64,000 nucleotides of DNA from Dastarcus helophoroides (GCA_028583605.1 CM053333.1:28995302-29059301), one strand, 5' to 3'. Shown: positions 34,131-47,491, counted from the stretch's first letter. Notes: generated by a model not told the origin, from the sequence alone. A program made the numbers and translations.

Positions 34131-34236
34131 AATTTATGACTTTATAACTATTACACTTTATTAACGATTAAAAAGCAATAGATATTAAAAATTCCACAAT
34201 GTTTTAATAAATATTTGCTAAAACCCAGGTTTTGCA
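34131..34236 (+). repeat. Dispersed repeat (direct partner at 23598-23705)
   Basis: Shares ACTATTACACTTTATTAACG and AGATATTAAAAATTCCA with 23598-23705, in the same order. Confidence 0.5.
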
Positions 34237-34429
34237 TTACTACATCACCGGCGGTTATACTGGAAATTTGTTTAGCCGTTGTTATGCTAACAACGGATCA
34301 CAGATTCCTACGAATATGCTGTCTAAACTAGATTGTAAATATTTGTGAATTTCTGTGGCATCCAAGAAATTAAGTTTTTTCGTGTTATTACAAATATATA
34401 ATACTTCTAATGTATTCGCAAAGTAAAGT

Positions 34430-34650
34430 TGAAAGTTTAATTTTTTTTTAAATTTCCCAATAATTAAGAAAGTATTGATGCTATAAAGGTAAAAATTAAA
34501 AGTTTTATATTTTTTGGTACGAATTTGAAGCTTATTTTGACATTTCTCCTAGAGGGCGCTAGTTTCTCCGTTTTATTTATGTAAATTAAAACATATATTT
34601 TATGTGTTGAATTACGCTTAAACAAGTATATAATGTGAAAAAACGATCAA
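34430..34650 (+). repeat. Dispersed repeat with GGCGCTAGTTT motif, copy 3
   Basis: The block CTAGAGGGCGCTAGTTTC and the flanking AATAATTAAGAAAGT and GATGCTATAAAG blocks match 7700-7960. Confidence 0.6.
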
Positions 34651-34850
34651 ACCGTACGTAAAAATTGGTACGTGTTAGAAAAAAGTTACGCATATGTTCT
34701 TACTAGGCGATAAGTATAAATGGAGAAATACTAAAATTGGAAGAAGGTGCCTAAACTGAACCTTCCGTACTTACCCGTACTTACCTAGGCGACAATGACA
34801 AATTGCTAAGCGGAGTCAGTGTATCGTTTATCAATTAATGTTGTTTGATT

Positions 34851-35138
34851 TTAGAGCGATATGTCGCCATCACATATAGTGATGGTTTTGCTCGTTTGGC
34901 TTCCCATAGCTTGTTGTACATTTTCGGTTCGATTTTTAATTTCACTCAGTACTAGGTCAAACGCATCTGCAAGCAGCCTAAGATACTGGAAAAAGTGTTC
35001 TGGATAGTTTCGCAGATATTTGTATGTGTTGAAATTTGCCATACTTGTTTCTAAACCTATTGATAAAATGAACACAGAATTGCGTTCTGCGGAAAAAATG
35101 ATTAGGACTAAAATCATCTTCAAAAAGCAGAGCAACAC
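34851..35138 (-). pseudogene. Possible Harbinger/PIF transposase N-terminal remnant
   Basis: The middle of this 95-residue minus-strand frame, FNTYKYLRNYPEHFFQYLRL then LADAFDLVLSEIKNRTEN, has the spacing of the N-terminal region of Harbinger-type transposases (an FFxYxRM-like segment, then F, D and L positions). The expected following arginine-rich and LRFLATG-like segments are absent. It could be coincidence in AT-rich DNA. Confidence 0.3.
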
Positions 35139-36014
35139 GACATTGTGACCCGTGAAATATCGCTCGCCAGCGTGGCCGTACCCTTACGCATTAAATATTT
35201 TTCAATGTTTTCAGTGGTTAAATTATGTCTCCTATTGCGAAAATGTCCCTTTCACATTAAATGAGGTTACAGATGCACATTTGAAAGAGCACACAGTTCC
35301 ATAGCGATTTGCCGTTTACAATTGTTTCAATTTTTTGTCACTTTAAAAAAACTGTCGTTTTAGGAGTGACAGAATGTACCATAGCCAATACATTTTTAAC
35401 AAGATCTTCATCTTTACCAATAGTCAATTTTAAAACTTCTACATTATTTGAACAATCACAATGTCGTCCCCTTTGACATTCACTAAATAAGATTAACATA
35501 AAATAAATATGGGCTTCAAATTGTTATTTTTACTGAGAAAAGTTAATCGGTAATAATTGTTGTGTATTTTTTACATAATACATTTAAATGAATTCAAAAG
35601 CCGATTTCTCATACCTTTTTTTGGTATTGGATTAAATATAATGCATATGCATTTTAGATTTTGTATTATTTTGTCATTTTCAAAGAGGAAAATTAAATAA
35701 TCAGTCATAAATTATTATAGATCATTCCTGTATATTTACTGGCATTTGAAATAGTTCTAAGACGTTGTTGTACTAAATTCTTATTATTCGGACTTTGTTT
35801 AACTTTAAATGTTCGTTAATAACTCGGCAAGCTCTATTGTGCAAGGTCTAATAACACTCAAGATTGACTGGAAACGCTGTAATGGACAAGTTATAATACA
35901 AATCTTCTTGGATGATTTCAAATATAACATTCATTTCGAAGCTAATTTAGTAGAATAGCAGTAAGGTTTTATCACAAAATAGAAGACTTTTTGCTTATTT
36001 AAACTTGTTTTGGC
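35139..36014. other. No recognisable gene
   Basis: A minus-strand frame around 35500-35350 (SECQRGRHCDCSNNVEVLKL) is open but has no recognisable domain. The rest is AT-rich. Confidence 0.45.
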
Positions 36015-36628
36015 ATCTACACATCAGGAAAGTCAAACACTGTCCATAGGGAGAATGTTAATGAGAGATTTAACATTGAGAGCTAATAGTGGGATAGATG
36101 GGCGGCGCCTTGTATTCTCCTACACCGGTGTAAACAATTCAACGCAGAGCGCAGCGATCAGTAAGGGTGGAGATTTCAGTAGTAAACATAGTTTCTAACG
36201 TGTTTTGTTGCGGGATTACTATTGGCAGGCAACAATTTTATTAAAATTTGCGTACCACATGCAGTTTGTTTTTTTTTAGTCCGTTGATTTAACCAAAGTC
36301 TCAGGCAAAATAAAACTGATATTCTTTGATAACCAAAATAAATAAACGAGATTTCTTAAACAAAATAAATAATAATTCTAATGAAGAATATAACATAACT
36401 CTTTAAACATAACAGTATAAGGCGTTCAAATAGTCCCCCAGACTATGCTAAACAATATTCCAGTCTGTTGTAAAACTCTGGACGAGTTTTTTCTATCATC
36501 AAAACTGGAAGATACGAGCATGCTGCGTCAAAGTAGGGGAATACGTTCAGCGGCCGTAGAAAACTACAGAAGGGACAATTCTTAACGTTTTACATGGACA
36601 ATGAAAATTTTTCCTCATCTGTATAGGT
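36015..36628. repeat. Segmental duplication, copy 1
   Basis: About 610 bases from ACACATCAGGAAAGTCAAAC to ACATGGACAATGAAAATT recur 1147 bases downstream (37162-37770) in the same orientation with few changes. An open frame over GRMLMRDLTLRANSGIDGR is conserved between the copies but short, with no known domain. Confidence 0.85.
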
Positions 36629-36839
36629 ACCTAGTAAAAATAATTAATATTTCTTTGGTATTCTAAAAAAGAAAACAAAATTGGGCAGTTATGGAGACTG
36701 CCGACAGAAGTGAAAACCTAAAACTATGATGTAACAGGTTACTGCATATTAAAAAAACCTGTAACACTATCTAAATTTTATATCTGTACAGCAAATTTCA
36801 AGATATTTCAAAACAATATGTTTTCAATATACTGATTTT

Positions 36840-36992
36840 TCGAGTTAGCGGGGTGGCGGATTAGCGAGCTTGGGATAAGCGTAATTTGGATAAGCGAGGT
36901 TCGGATAAGCGAAGTTCGTATAAGGGAATTTCAGATAAGCGAGGTTTGAATTAGTGAGATTCGGTTTAGCGTGTTTCGGATTAGAGTGCTGT
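36840..36992. repeat. 15-bp minisatellite GATAAGCGAGGTTCG
   Basis: About ten degenerate 15-base units with consensus GATAAGCGAGGTTCG lie in register. Such units resemble the ends of pogo/Tigger-like transposons, so this may be an expanded transposon terminus. It sits between the two copies of the segmental duplication. Confidence 0.75.
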
Positions 36993-37161
36993 GCAATTAA
37001 ATCTAATAATTTTTAGCCATTCGGATATTATTTAGTCAACGTATACATATGTTTTCTAAGGTAATTTTAGAGGTCGCCTATAAAAATAGAAAATGTTTTC
37101 ACGTTCATTTCGCAAAATGTGTTGAACGTCTACATTTCACCTACCACCAGCATTCAAAACC

Positions 37162-37770
37162 ATATACACATCAGGAAAGTCAAACACTGTCCATAGGGAG
37201 AATGTTAATGAGAAATTTAACATTGAGAGCAAATAGTGGGATAGATGGGTGGTGCCTTGTATTCTCCTACACCGGTGTAAACAATGCAACGCAGAGCTCA
37301 GCGATCAGTGCTGGTGAAGATTTCAGTAGTACATCATAGCTTCTAACGTGTTTTGTTACGGGATTACTACTGGCAGGCAACAATTTCATTAAAATTTGCG
37401 TACCACATGCTGTTTGTTCTTTTAGTCCGTTAATTTAATCAACGTCTGAGGCAAAATAAAACTGATATTCTTTGATAACCAAAATAAATAAACGAGATTT
37501 CTTAAACAAAATAAATAATAATTCTAATGAAGATATACTAAAATAACTCTTTAAACATTACAATCTAAGGAGTTTAAATAGGTTGCCAGACTGTGCTAAA
37601 CAATATTCCAACAATACTCCACTCTCCACGAGTTTTTCTAACATCTAAACTGGAAGATACGAGCTTGCTGCGTCAAAGTAGGGGGAATACGTTCAGCGGC
37701 CGTAGAAAACTATGGAAGGGACAATTCTTAGCGTTTTACATGGACAATGAAAATTTGTCCTTATCTGTAT
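37162..37770. repeat. Segmental duplication, copy 2
   Basis: Second copy of 36015-36628, with a short internal rearrangement near 37590-37640 where TCTGTTGTAAAACTCTGG is replaced. Confidence 0.85.
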
Positions 37771-37908
37771 GTTTAAACCTTAGAAATTGCATCCAAATAA
37801 CGTTACATGCGCAGTTTGGAAGGGCGAAGCGAGTAGACGCACCTATGCGGAGATGATATACATTCGTCCTTTGATCTTGGAAATGCAATTTTGGCGTGAT
37901 GCGCGGTA

Positions 37909-37957
37909 TATTCTTAATAAGTATATTCTTAATAAGTATATTCTTAATAAGTATACT
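37909..37957. repeat. 15-bp tandem repeat, three units
   Basis: TATATTCTTAATAAG occurs three times in tandem. It also creates a YILNK repeat in one frame, with no sign of a real gene. Confidence 0.9.
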
Positions 37958-37959
37958 AC

Positions 37960-40202
37960 TTGCGCATCGAGTCGGCGCGGATTTAAGTGATTTCTAATAG
38001 GAACCTGTGTATTTAAATAGAGTCGGCCCGATGCTCTGCGCTGCTCTCCACCCTAATCTGCGCTTACCTTGACACGGTAGACAAAAATAGAGCAAACCAC
38101 GACCATGGCGACAGTCCTTGTGTACAAAATATTTAGTTTCCTGCTTTTTAATGCATTGTTCTTCTGAAGAATTGGAAGACCATTCTTATCTCAAAAAAGC
38201 TCGAGTTGGTAAACTAAAGTAATTACTTTACGGTTTATAAAAATATAAATCCAATATTTGTTAGAATATGATAAATACTAAGGTGTCTTTGCCTTATAAT
38301 TTCTTGTAAAATTACCGCTCGTATTACATTTACGTTTTCTGCTATAATAAATAATTTATTGTAAATCTCAAAGCCCTGGCAGAAGCAATACTAAATGAAA
38401 TTAATATTTCTACTAAACATTTACATGCAGTTATATACATATAAACTTAATTAATTAATTAATTAATTAATTAATTAATTAATTAATCAAAATATGAAAT
38501 ATCTAAATCAGATTCTGACAGATATTTTAGGCCGTATGTTAAACTGAAATTCATACATACTTAAGATATTCAAAAGCAAACTAACTTTTGCAGGGCTCTT
38601 GGGACTATGGCTGATAACTTAGTTATCCCCTTGCTAGAGATTTCGGTTGCAGATTAATATCCTAGCTTACGGAGGACTTATGGCATCTGGTTCTTCTATT
38701 GTCTTATTAACATGAAATATTATATATTTTCCTTTTTGTTCACATTTTCTGATTCCACTTTTTAAACCTTAAATAGATCCAAACAAGTTGAACAAAATCA
38801 TAAGGACTCCACATAAGAATTAATTTAATACTAACCTGGAACAAAAAATTACACTATTGATACTGAGTTTAACCTAAAAGCTCAGCGCAATTTTAAATGC
38901 CATGGTTGTTTTCAGAAAATAAAACAAAATAATATGGGCTAAAATAAAAAACTTATCAGAATGGATTCAACGTTTTAATAAAAATGTGCTGATCAAAGAT
39001 TACCGTTGTAGAAAAGTCAAAAGTTACGACTTTTTCCGAAAATTATATATTTGACTTTACACTGGAAAATCTAACTTTTTTTAAAATGTTGAAATATAAA
39101 TTTCGAATTTCTTTCATAATTATTTTTTTTCTTTTTTCTTATCTAAAATTTCTACCATTTCTTTTTCTCCAATTTAACTAAAAAGAGTAATAATATAGAG
39201 AAAAATCTATATCTTTGTTTGTTAAAATATTGAAAAAAAGATGCCTTGGGAATTTGAAATTTTTCTTTAACTCTAAAGATTTAGCTAACCGCACAGATGG
39301 CTTTGCCAAAATTTAAATATAAAAAACTAAAAATTATGGCAAGCCTTTCCTGTATATTTAAAGCCGTTTTCCTTTCTTTTTAACTAGGCTAATATTTTTA
39401 TAGAAGTAAATTTCAGCAAATGATTTTTGTTTGGAAGAGAAATATTTTTTGAAAATGTCAAATATTTTTCCAAAGGTTAAGAATATTTAAAAACTGAAAT
39501 AAAGTAAAACAGTAGAAAACGTATTAGAAACAAAAGTATATATTCAGTCGAAGCTTTTTTCAAATAATATCTTTTTCATCAGTTTTTCAAAATGAATATC
39601 GCTCCCTCTTAGAATAAATCCTTCCCACGCCTATATATCTGTCTACAGGTATTTTTTTTACCATTGGATAAGCTATGATAGATGATCCTAAAAAGCAGTT
39701 TTCACATCACAAAATAAATCAGTTTCCTTGAAAATTGTAAATATGTTTAACAAGGAAGGACCATCATGCATGATGCAACAACGGAATAGGAATAAACATT
39801 CTTCCTCTGCAGTTGCAGAAGTTCGCTAAAATTAAAATATTGTCGCAGCATCCCTGCAGCAAAAGAAGTGCTGCGGCGTCCAGTTTGGAAAATTCTGCTG
39901 TAAAGGACAAAGCAAATTTTACCGGTCATCAGTAAGAACAGGGAAAGATAGTTATTAATGCACATTGTTTCACGATTCTATAGCTTGACGGAAGCGCTTA
40001 TCATATCATGACCTCACCCCCATCGATACAGTTGTTCATCTAAAAGCTTTAATAAAACAGTTTATTAAATATTAAATAGATCTCTTAGATAATTAAAGAT
40101 ATTAATTTTTTTTAATTTTATTAAATACCACAAATCTAATAATTTATAAAAGTTTACAAACCCAGTATATAAGTTCCGTCACAAAAAAAATAATTGAGGT
40201 AA
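37960..40202. other. Gene-free stretch with (AATT)n run
   Basis: A TTAA-type microsatellite occupies about 38447-38487. I see no supported gene or RNA in the remainder. Confidence 0.5.
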
Positions 40203-40907
40203 CTTATCTCTAAAGGCCGGATTTCAGGTAAAATCTTAAAATCCGACATTTTCACCTTTTTTGGTGTTTTTCAAGCGTTATTGCCCAAATTTCAATGGCG
40301 CTTGTTTTTTGCCTTTTCATACATGATTCGTGCCCATTTAACCTTTTCTAAGGATTTTTCCAAGTATATTTACACTTTTGGAGAAGTTAAGCAGAAATAT
40401 GTCCTTGATAAAATAAGGGTAATGTCATGCGCAAAAGCTTTTGACCATCATAACATAACAATAAAAAGCTTCAAGTATAAATTTTCAAGAAATATAATTT
40501 AAAAACACCCACCCAGGCCCTTTTAAGTTTTGTTTGCTATTGTGACACAAGACAATTAAACTAGGTTGCTTATATTTATCGTTATTTCCAAGTAAAAACA
40601 TATGTTGGGGTAAAATGATAAAATTTCCTGAAGGATATTTATTTTCTAAAATTTATCTTAGAGCTGTCTTGTGTAAAGTGCACTTGTGTGAACAATGCCT
40701 CCAGCAGGACAAAGTGCACTAATTAACCACATAGTGTGAAGTCAACTGGAGAAAAATCGTTTAATTGTAGATGTTGAAAACTTTTTGTAACAAGTTAAAT
40801 TATAAATTATATCAGAGCAAACATTTCTGTCACAAAAATCATTGTGCTAGTTTCAATTACATGTAAAAAATCTCATGTTATGCAACATCACATTCGTCGT
40901 TAATCAA

Positions 40908-41033
<126 letters not shown>

Positions 41034-41063
41034 CCAGCCGTCGCTGTACTCCGTATTCATAAA

Positions 41064-43767
41064 CAAAAAATAGGCGTAACATCTTTGCTGAGAATTAAAA
41101 AAAAACCGTTTTGGCAACAAAGACTTGAAAAAACTATTAACAATATTAGAAAAGAATTGGGGCAGCTAACAGCATACAGAAAAACTAAATCGCCATCAAA
41201 GCGATTAAAATCACGAGTGAAAAAACTTTTCCAAAAAATCAAGACTCAAGATAATCATCCAAACCATCAACATCAATTGGACGACTACATGGATGTACTT
41301 AAACAAAAACTAAAGGGCCAAAATCAAGAGGCTTACTCGATACATAAAGTGTACAAAAAGAAAACAGGAAAACTACCTATTTCAGAACAATCAAAAACTA
41401 TTTTATAGGCAGCTTAATGGTACCACAATTACAGATGCCCAACCAAAACCCAACAAACAATAACTTACCGAGTACTGGACATCTTTATGGTCAGTTCCTA
41501 AAGAACACAAAAGAAATGTTCACTGGATTAGAACAGAACAGAGAGAAATTCATACCCCACAAATGAACTTCGATTTAGCAATTAGTGAAGATGAAGTGAA
41601 TATCGCGATGAAATCTACAAGCAACTGGAAAGCGCCTGGAGTTGACAAGATACAGAACTTCTGGTATAAAAAATTTAACAGTTTGCATGTCAACCTAGCA
41701 GAACAATTTACATATGTTATTAACCATTCTAAAGAAACCCCAACTTTTCTCACATTAGGATCTACGTTTATGTTACCAAAAGGCCAACAAACACATGATC
41801 CAGCCCAATACAGGCCCATCACATGTTTGCCAACTTTATACAAAGTATTAACAGCCTGTATTACTAACCGCATCTATAAACATGTGACTGAACATAACCT
41901 GCTGACAGAAGAACAAAAAGGATGCAGGAAAAATCACCAAGGATGTAAAGAACAGTTGGTCATTGATTCGGTTATACTTAAACAAGTGCAAAGGGAAAAA
42001 AGTAATTTGCATACCGCCTTTATAGATTATAAGAAAGCCTTTGACAGCGTCCCTCATTCCTGGCTTGTACATGTATTACAAATATACAATATTCACCCTA
42101 CAGTAATAGCATTTCTGGAGAATGTCATGACACATTGGCGAACAAACTTAAATATATATACTGACAACGAGATACTCAGTACGGATGAGATCTGCATACG
42201 AAGAGGCATATTCCAAGGAGATTCCTTAAGTCCGTTGTGGTTTTGCCTGGAACTCAACCCGCTGTCCACAATGCTAAACAGTACTAAGTATGGATACAAG
42301 GTAAAAGGAGGTAGGCAAGTTAGCCATACAATATCACACCTCCTCTACATGGATGACATTAAACTCTACGCAGGAAATGAGAAAGAAATACGCAGCCTTA
42401 TTAATATCACTCATGAATTCCCCACAGACATTCATATGGATTTTGGCCTGGACAAGTGCAAAATATTAAATATTGAAAAAGGTCATTTAATAAACGGCGA
42501 TGCTGTACTCTCCAATAGGGAAATTATAAAGGCGATGGAACATGGTGAAACGCACAAATATTTGGGATTTCAGCAAGCACGCTTATTAGAACAGAAACAG
42601 CTGCTACTTAAATCTCAACTAAACTCAGTAAACCTGATCACATGAATTAACACATACGCCATCCCAGTTCTTACATATTCTTTTGGAATTATCAAGTGGA
42701 CGAAAACTGATTTGGAAAACATCGAAAGGCAAACGCGCAGTTTAATGACTAAATTTAAAGACCATCACCCAAAGTCATCCACGATCAGAATTACTCTCCC
42801 TAGAAAGCAAGGATGCTTAACCTTCACAACAGCCAGATCAATAAATTAAGAGAATTCTTCTGCAGTAAATCCTTAACAAGTAACCTTCATGCCACAATTA
42901 AATTAGCTGACAAAAACTGCTCCACTTTGAATTTTGCTGACGAAAGAGGTGATTTGACAGTAATCTCCGATAGTGAAAAACTGCAACAATGGGCAAGTAA
43001 AGAACTCCATGGGCGACACTATTACGACGTAAACCAGCCACACATAGATAAGGAAGCGTCAAACAGATGGCTCAGTGATGGCAAACTACTACCTGAAACT
43101 GAGGGATTCATGATTGCCATACAGGACCAGGTCATAAGCACCAATAATTACAAGAAATTTATTATTAAAGAAAAAGATACCAACTCAGACTTATGCAGAA
43201 AATGTCAGCAAAAATCTGAAACAGTCCAGCACATTACATCTGGCTGCTCTCATCTGGCTAATACTGATTATTTACTTAGACATAAGTGTGTAATATCATC
43301 CACCAAAAATTGGCCATTAAATACGGATTCCTCAACACGTACGCGCCATACTATAAATACGAACCACAAGCGGTACTTAACAACGAATCTTTTAAACTTT
43401 ATTACGACCGAACAATTATCACCGACAGAAGAGTAATGAACAATCGACCGGACATCGTAGTAATGAATAAAAAGAAGAAAAATATACAACTGGTCGATGT
43501 AACTGTTCCAAAGAACAACAATTCAATGGAAAAATACCGGAAAAAAAAGACAAGTATGCAGAATTAGCATTAGAAATGGGACAAATCTGGCACTCTAACA
43601 GAGTAGAAATAATACCAGTAGTGGTGTCGTCAACTGGACTTATTCCTAAAAACCTTCATAAGGGCATAGATACACTAGGACTACATAAGAACACATACGT
43701 TGATATCCAAAAGGCTGTTATATTGAATACCTGTTGCATTGTTAGAAAGTTTTTAAGCACAAACTAA
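41064..43767 (+). pseudogene. R4/Dong polyprotein: RT and restriction-like endonuclease
   Basis: N-terminal basic region KKPFWQQRLEKTINNIRKEL (about 41100-41160), frame break near 41385, YRQLNGTTITD. The longest open part is 41563-42645 (360 codons) with NWKAPGVDKIQNFWYKKF, QYRPITCLPTLYKVL, AFIDYKKAFDSVPHSW (catalytic Asp), RGIFQGDSLSPLWFCLELNP, LLYMDDIKLYAGN (catalytic pair), FGLDKCKILN and HKYLGF. A TGA at 42643-42645 is followed in frame by YAIPVLTYSFGIIKWTKTDL. A frame break near 42810 leads to 42813-43436 with the CX2C-H-C zinc motif (LCRKCQQKSETVQHITSGC). A break near 43290 leads to the endonuclease NNRPDIVVM...IQLVDVTVP (about 43440-43510). A last break near 43550 leads to 43576-43767. 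With all catalytic residues visible and only four to five lesions, this is a relatively young dead copy. Confidence 0.92.
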
Positions 43768-43846
43768 GGTACAGACCTACCCCTGTAGTATTTAAGTATA
43801 CTTGGGATGGTTAAATGAATACCAGCAAAAGGCTGAGAAACAAGAC

Positions 43847-43869
43847 ATAATAATAATAATAATAATAAA
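43847..43869. repeat. (TAA)n microsatellite at R4/Dong 3' end
   Basis: About seven TAA units directly follow the element's 3' sequence. Confidence 0.95.
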
Positions 43870-44499
43870 TAAAAACAAATCTATCAGGCAGTCTTTTAAA
43901 AATGTGAAAACATTTTTATTAGAACTCTAGATTAATTAAGTAGTCCCAATTTTCGTAATCCCTTTGTTGCAAAAATACCTGGAAGAAAAAATTCTTCCTG
44001 AAGGAGGAAAAACTACGAGTACGTTGTTTATGATTTTTATCGTAGAAATAGTTTTTCTGTAATATTTTCCTCTCCCTAAAATCGATAATATTAAAAAAGA
44101 TGCACATTCTTTCAAAATATCCATCCTTTGAAGGAATTAAAAATTATAGCTACATTCACGTTGATGCTGCTGAAAGCATCATCTCGATACCGAATTAAAA
44201 TTATGTAATTTGGTCACTGCCTGGCGATGTAGAGACAAACTTTTTAAATTATGCGGATTTATTGCCGTGGAGAAGTACAAATTTTACAATGGAAAATATT
44301 GAGAGACATTTAATTTGTAGTTGAAAAAAACGCAATATTCAAAATGGTCAACAGTGTTTTATCTTGTTAGATATAATTTTGCTTTTTCATGCCTTTTTTG
44401 GCGTGTTCTACCTTTTTGCTGCCTCATTTATTAATTTCACATTTTTTTCACCTTTTTACCTTATTTAATTGTGCCTAAAATCCGGTCTCTACTTATTAC

Positions 44500-45587
44500 T
44501 TTGCGTGCGAATTAGGTTTGACAAAACGAAATAAAATATAAGGCTTCAGCTTTTTGGTTTAACCCTACTATGCCGACTTAAACCAAACACTTGATTAATA
44601 GCCTCTATCCCTCAGAATCTCTCTTTGGGAAATCGGACTTCTGGTAACCCAAATCTTTTACAAAATGTTAGATATTTGTATTCCCCTTTTGGCCTCGTTC
44701 TAGAGTTAGGGCAATTGAAAATAAGATGCTGTTAGTTGTAATTAAAAGACCTAGCCCATTTTTAGATACGACGTTTGCTATATTTATTTCAGTTATCTGA
44801 AGGATTAGCTTAGCTCATATTGATTTCTGACTTGCTTGTTTAACCAAACGCGTTTGATACAAATAAATGGGCAATTTCTCGCTGTCGTTTATCCAGTAAA
44901 CAATTAAATTATTCTCCATTTGTCGCTGGCATTTGGATTTTGCACGCAGACAAGCAGTTTATATTCTGGAAGCACCTTATTTGGAAGCTCTTTCATAAAA
45001 CGCATACTTTCTGGGTGTGAAGATGACAAGACAAAGCTGCCTTATAATGTGTAATAACAAGCACTTGAGAAGGTTTATATAAGCTGATGTAATAAGGACT
45101 GCCAAAACAATGCTCCATTATTAAATCAGGATATTAGGACCTAAGAAGTGGGTAGCTCACAAGTTAAATTATTCCCAATTCTGCAATTCGCAAAAGCTTG
45201 TTAAGGTTTCTTGAACTTAAAAATTATAATTAATATTTATCTTCATACCACAGGTAGTGCTCTCAAATCTATCGAACTCCGTTTAATTTCATACAAAGTA
45301 TCGTGGGGAATGCTGCAGAATATGAAAGCGAAGCTATTTATAAACAAAACCGTTGCTTTGTCCAACATTTTCCTTTCAACTTTGAAAGAAAGGAACAACT
45401 TAGAGCTAAAAAGTAACATACTAAATTTAAAAGTCCTTTTGTTCTGGTTACCTTTTTACCAGTTTTTAATAGGGAATAACCTAATAAAAAACGGCAAGGT
45501 ATCACCAGATTCTGAAGCTGAAGTTTTTTGTTCTATAAAAGTTGTGCAAGCTAGCTTTGTAAGTATTCTACTCACATGCCAAATATG
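44500..45587. other. Gene-free stretch with one unassigned ORF
   Basis: A plus-strand open frame at 45211-45588 has no recognisable domain or repeat partner. In AT-rich DNA an ORF of 125 codons can occur by chance in a window of this size, so I do not call it a gene. Confidence 0.45.
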
Positions 45588-45622
45588 AAATAAATATCTT
45601 GCTTCTGGAAAAGGATACGAAG

Positions 45623-45685
<63 letters not shown>

Positions 45686-46023
45686 CATCCCGCTATCTAT
45701 CGGTCATCTTACATATAACCCGGAATTAACTCATCTACCAGAAGGAGTGCATATATATTAAATTTTAATGCGTATACTGGATTATTATGGTACTCTTAAT
45801 ACGAATTACACAAAAAATTGACCAAAAATTTTTTGAAATTTCATCGAAGCTGATATCTCTATCCTCTAACGAAAACGGCATCTTTCGGTCATCTGGAGTA
45901 TATTCATCAGTTAAAGTACCAGCTTTCGGTCATCCTGTATATATGGCGGGATCTATGTTGCAGTGGATCAGTCATCCGGCTAAAATAAATATCTTGCTTC
46001 TGGAAAAAGATACGAAGAAATAT
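45588..46023. mobile_element. 354-bp GGTCATC-family element between 41-bp direct repeats
   Basis: AAATAAATATCTTGCTTCTG followed by GAAAA(G/A)GATACGAAGAAATAT occurs at 45588-45628 and 45983-46023 with one difference. Between them is a (TA)n run and then a body starting TTTGCATC and ending GTCATCCGGCT. The body recurs at about 53745-54110 without the flanking repeat, so the flanks look like an unusually long target duplication. Confidence 0.65.
45627..45681. repeat. (TA)n microsatellite
   Basis: A long TA run at the left end of the GGTCATC-family element; the second copy at 53748-53805 has one at the same place. Confidence 0.95.
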
Positions 46024-46119
46024 GTATATATATATAGATGACAATATTCTGAAACATTTTTTAAAATGTGACTACCTAATATCTACATTTATTTAAAACG
46101 TAATCTCATGACAGTTGAC

Positions 46120-46580
46120 AAAAAATATGTTAGTTTAATTTACTGGATCAAGCTTTAAATATTTAAATTTTCACCAGCGTAAGCTATTGATGAAAGGTCT
46201 ATTAATGTTAAAATTTTTTATGTATTTCAATTTATTATTTTTTAGTACTTCTTCCTCATTGTTCCCTTTTCATGTTATGCAATGCTGAGAGCTCAAATGA
46301 GAGCGAAACATCGATGTCCAGTGCTACAACCCTTTTTTATATTTTCATAATTTATTTAAAAAATGTTTATGTCTAATTTTGGTCTTTTATATTTCATTAT
46401 TTTCTCTATTCTATGTAAAATAAACCAACCTTCCTTTTTTTTGTCAAATGTCATGAGGTAACCTTTTTAAAGAGATTTAGATATTACGTTGTCATATTTC
46501 AAAAAATGTTTCAGAATATTTTCAACTTCTATTAACAAAAAATAAACATAATATCTCCGACCAATAAGAGTCCATCATGA
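46120..46580 (+). repeat. Copy of the 18738-19250 element interior and right flank
   Basis: Shares AAATATTTAAATTTTCACC, TGTTATGCA..GCTGA..GAGCTCAAAT, TTTTCATAATTTAT, and ACCAATAAGAGTCCATCATG with 18830-19300. The inverted ends are absent. Match to both interior and flank suggests a longer parent element. Confidence 0.65.
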
Positions 46581-47438
46581 AGAATGTTTAAACATTGTTT
46601 GCTGAAACACCATATTATAATGAATAATTTGAGAGAAAATAGATACATCACCGCGATAGATAAACATTAACAAATATTTCGTAATTATTTAGAGCCTTCC
46701 CAGTTATTATAATTATTGTTTTACTTCTAGTTTCAAATTTTGCTGAAAGGGCAGAATAGAATAAAATGACATCGATAAAGTGGCTACTGAATACAATAAT
46801 ATTGCGCTGACAATAAAATAAACAAAGAGCATATAACTTATTTCTCGCACAATATTTGCGGGGAAAGTTTGAAACTTTTGTAATTATCATATTTTACGCT
46901 TTTGCGGTTTTATCAAAGAAGTTTGCAAATTCCCTATGTTAATTATATTGATATTTATGGTGTAACTCAAATTACATTAATTATAAGTATATAATAGCAG
47001 TTTTGTCACTAAATTAAAATGATATCTTTCGTACGCTTTTATTCGAAAATTATCCTTGGAATTAAATATTGATAACGATAAAAGTTTCTACCAACTGAAT
47101 ACCCGCCCAAGACAAATTATGAAAAGAAAAACTAATTTGTAATAATACATCTTCATTACCGCTACTTGCTATGTGTTATTATTCATTATGCAATGAAGAA
47201 CTTCTATTTCCTATCTATTTTGATAAAACAATATTGAAAATTTCATCATTTCGATCTGCTCAATGTGCAAGAATTATATAATTATTAGAATTTCTTAAGA
47301 ACAAAGATTTTTAGAGTCTACCCTTTCGACGCTTTCATAGTTCAATAGAAACCTTCATTACTTAATGGAAACGTTTATTTACTGTTGCAGAGAGACAACA
47401 TCAAAATTACCCAATATATAAGAAACTAAAACTGTGAA

Positions 47439-47441
<3 letters not shown>
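46581..47441. other. No recognisable gene
   Basis: AT-rich sequence without supported features. Confidence 0.5.

Positions 47442-47480
<39 letters not shown>
47442..47480. repeat. (TA)n microsatellite at 5' side of truncated PLE
   Basis: A TA run ends about 20 bases before the first PLE codon at 47501. Confidence 0.93.

Positions 47481-47491
<11 letters not shown>

Larger units (their letters stand above)
41034..43869 (+). mobile_element. R4/Dong-clade retrotransposon, best preserved copy, in (TAA)n
   Basis: The element lies between a 126-base AAT run and a TAA run of about 23 bases (43847-43869), so both junctions are in the same type of microsatellite. It contains an N-terminal basic region, RT, a zinc motif and a restriction-like endonuclease, then about 80 bases of 3' sequence. 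The 5' end starts inside the N-terminal region, so it is probably 5'-truncated. It sits inside a hAT-like shell. Confidence 0.9.

Noticed and set aside
45211..45588. 125-residue plus-strand ORF as a host gene
   Set aside because: No recognisable domain, no repeat partner, and length compatible with chance in AT-rich sequence of this size.
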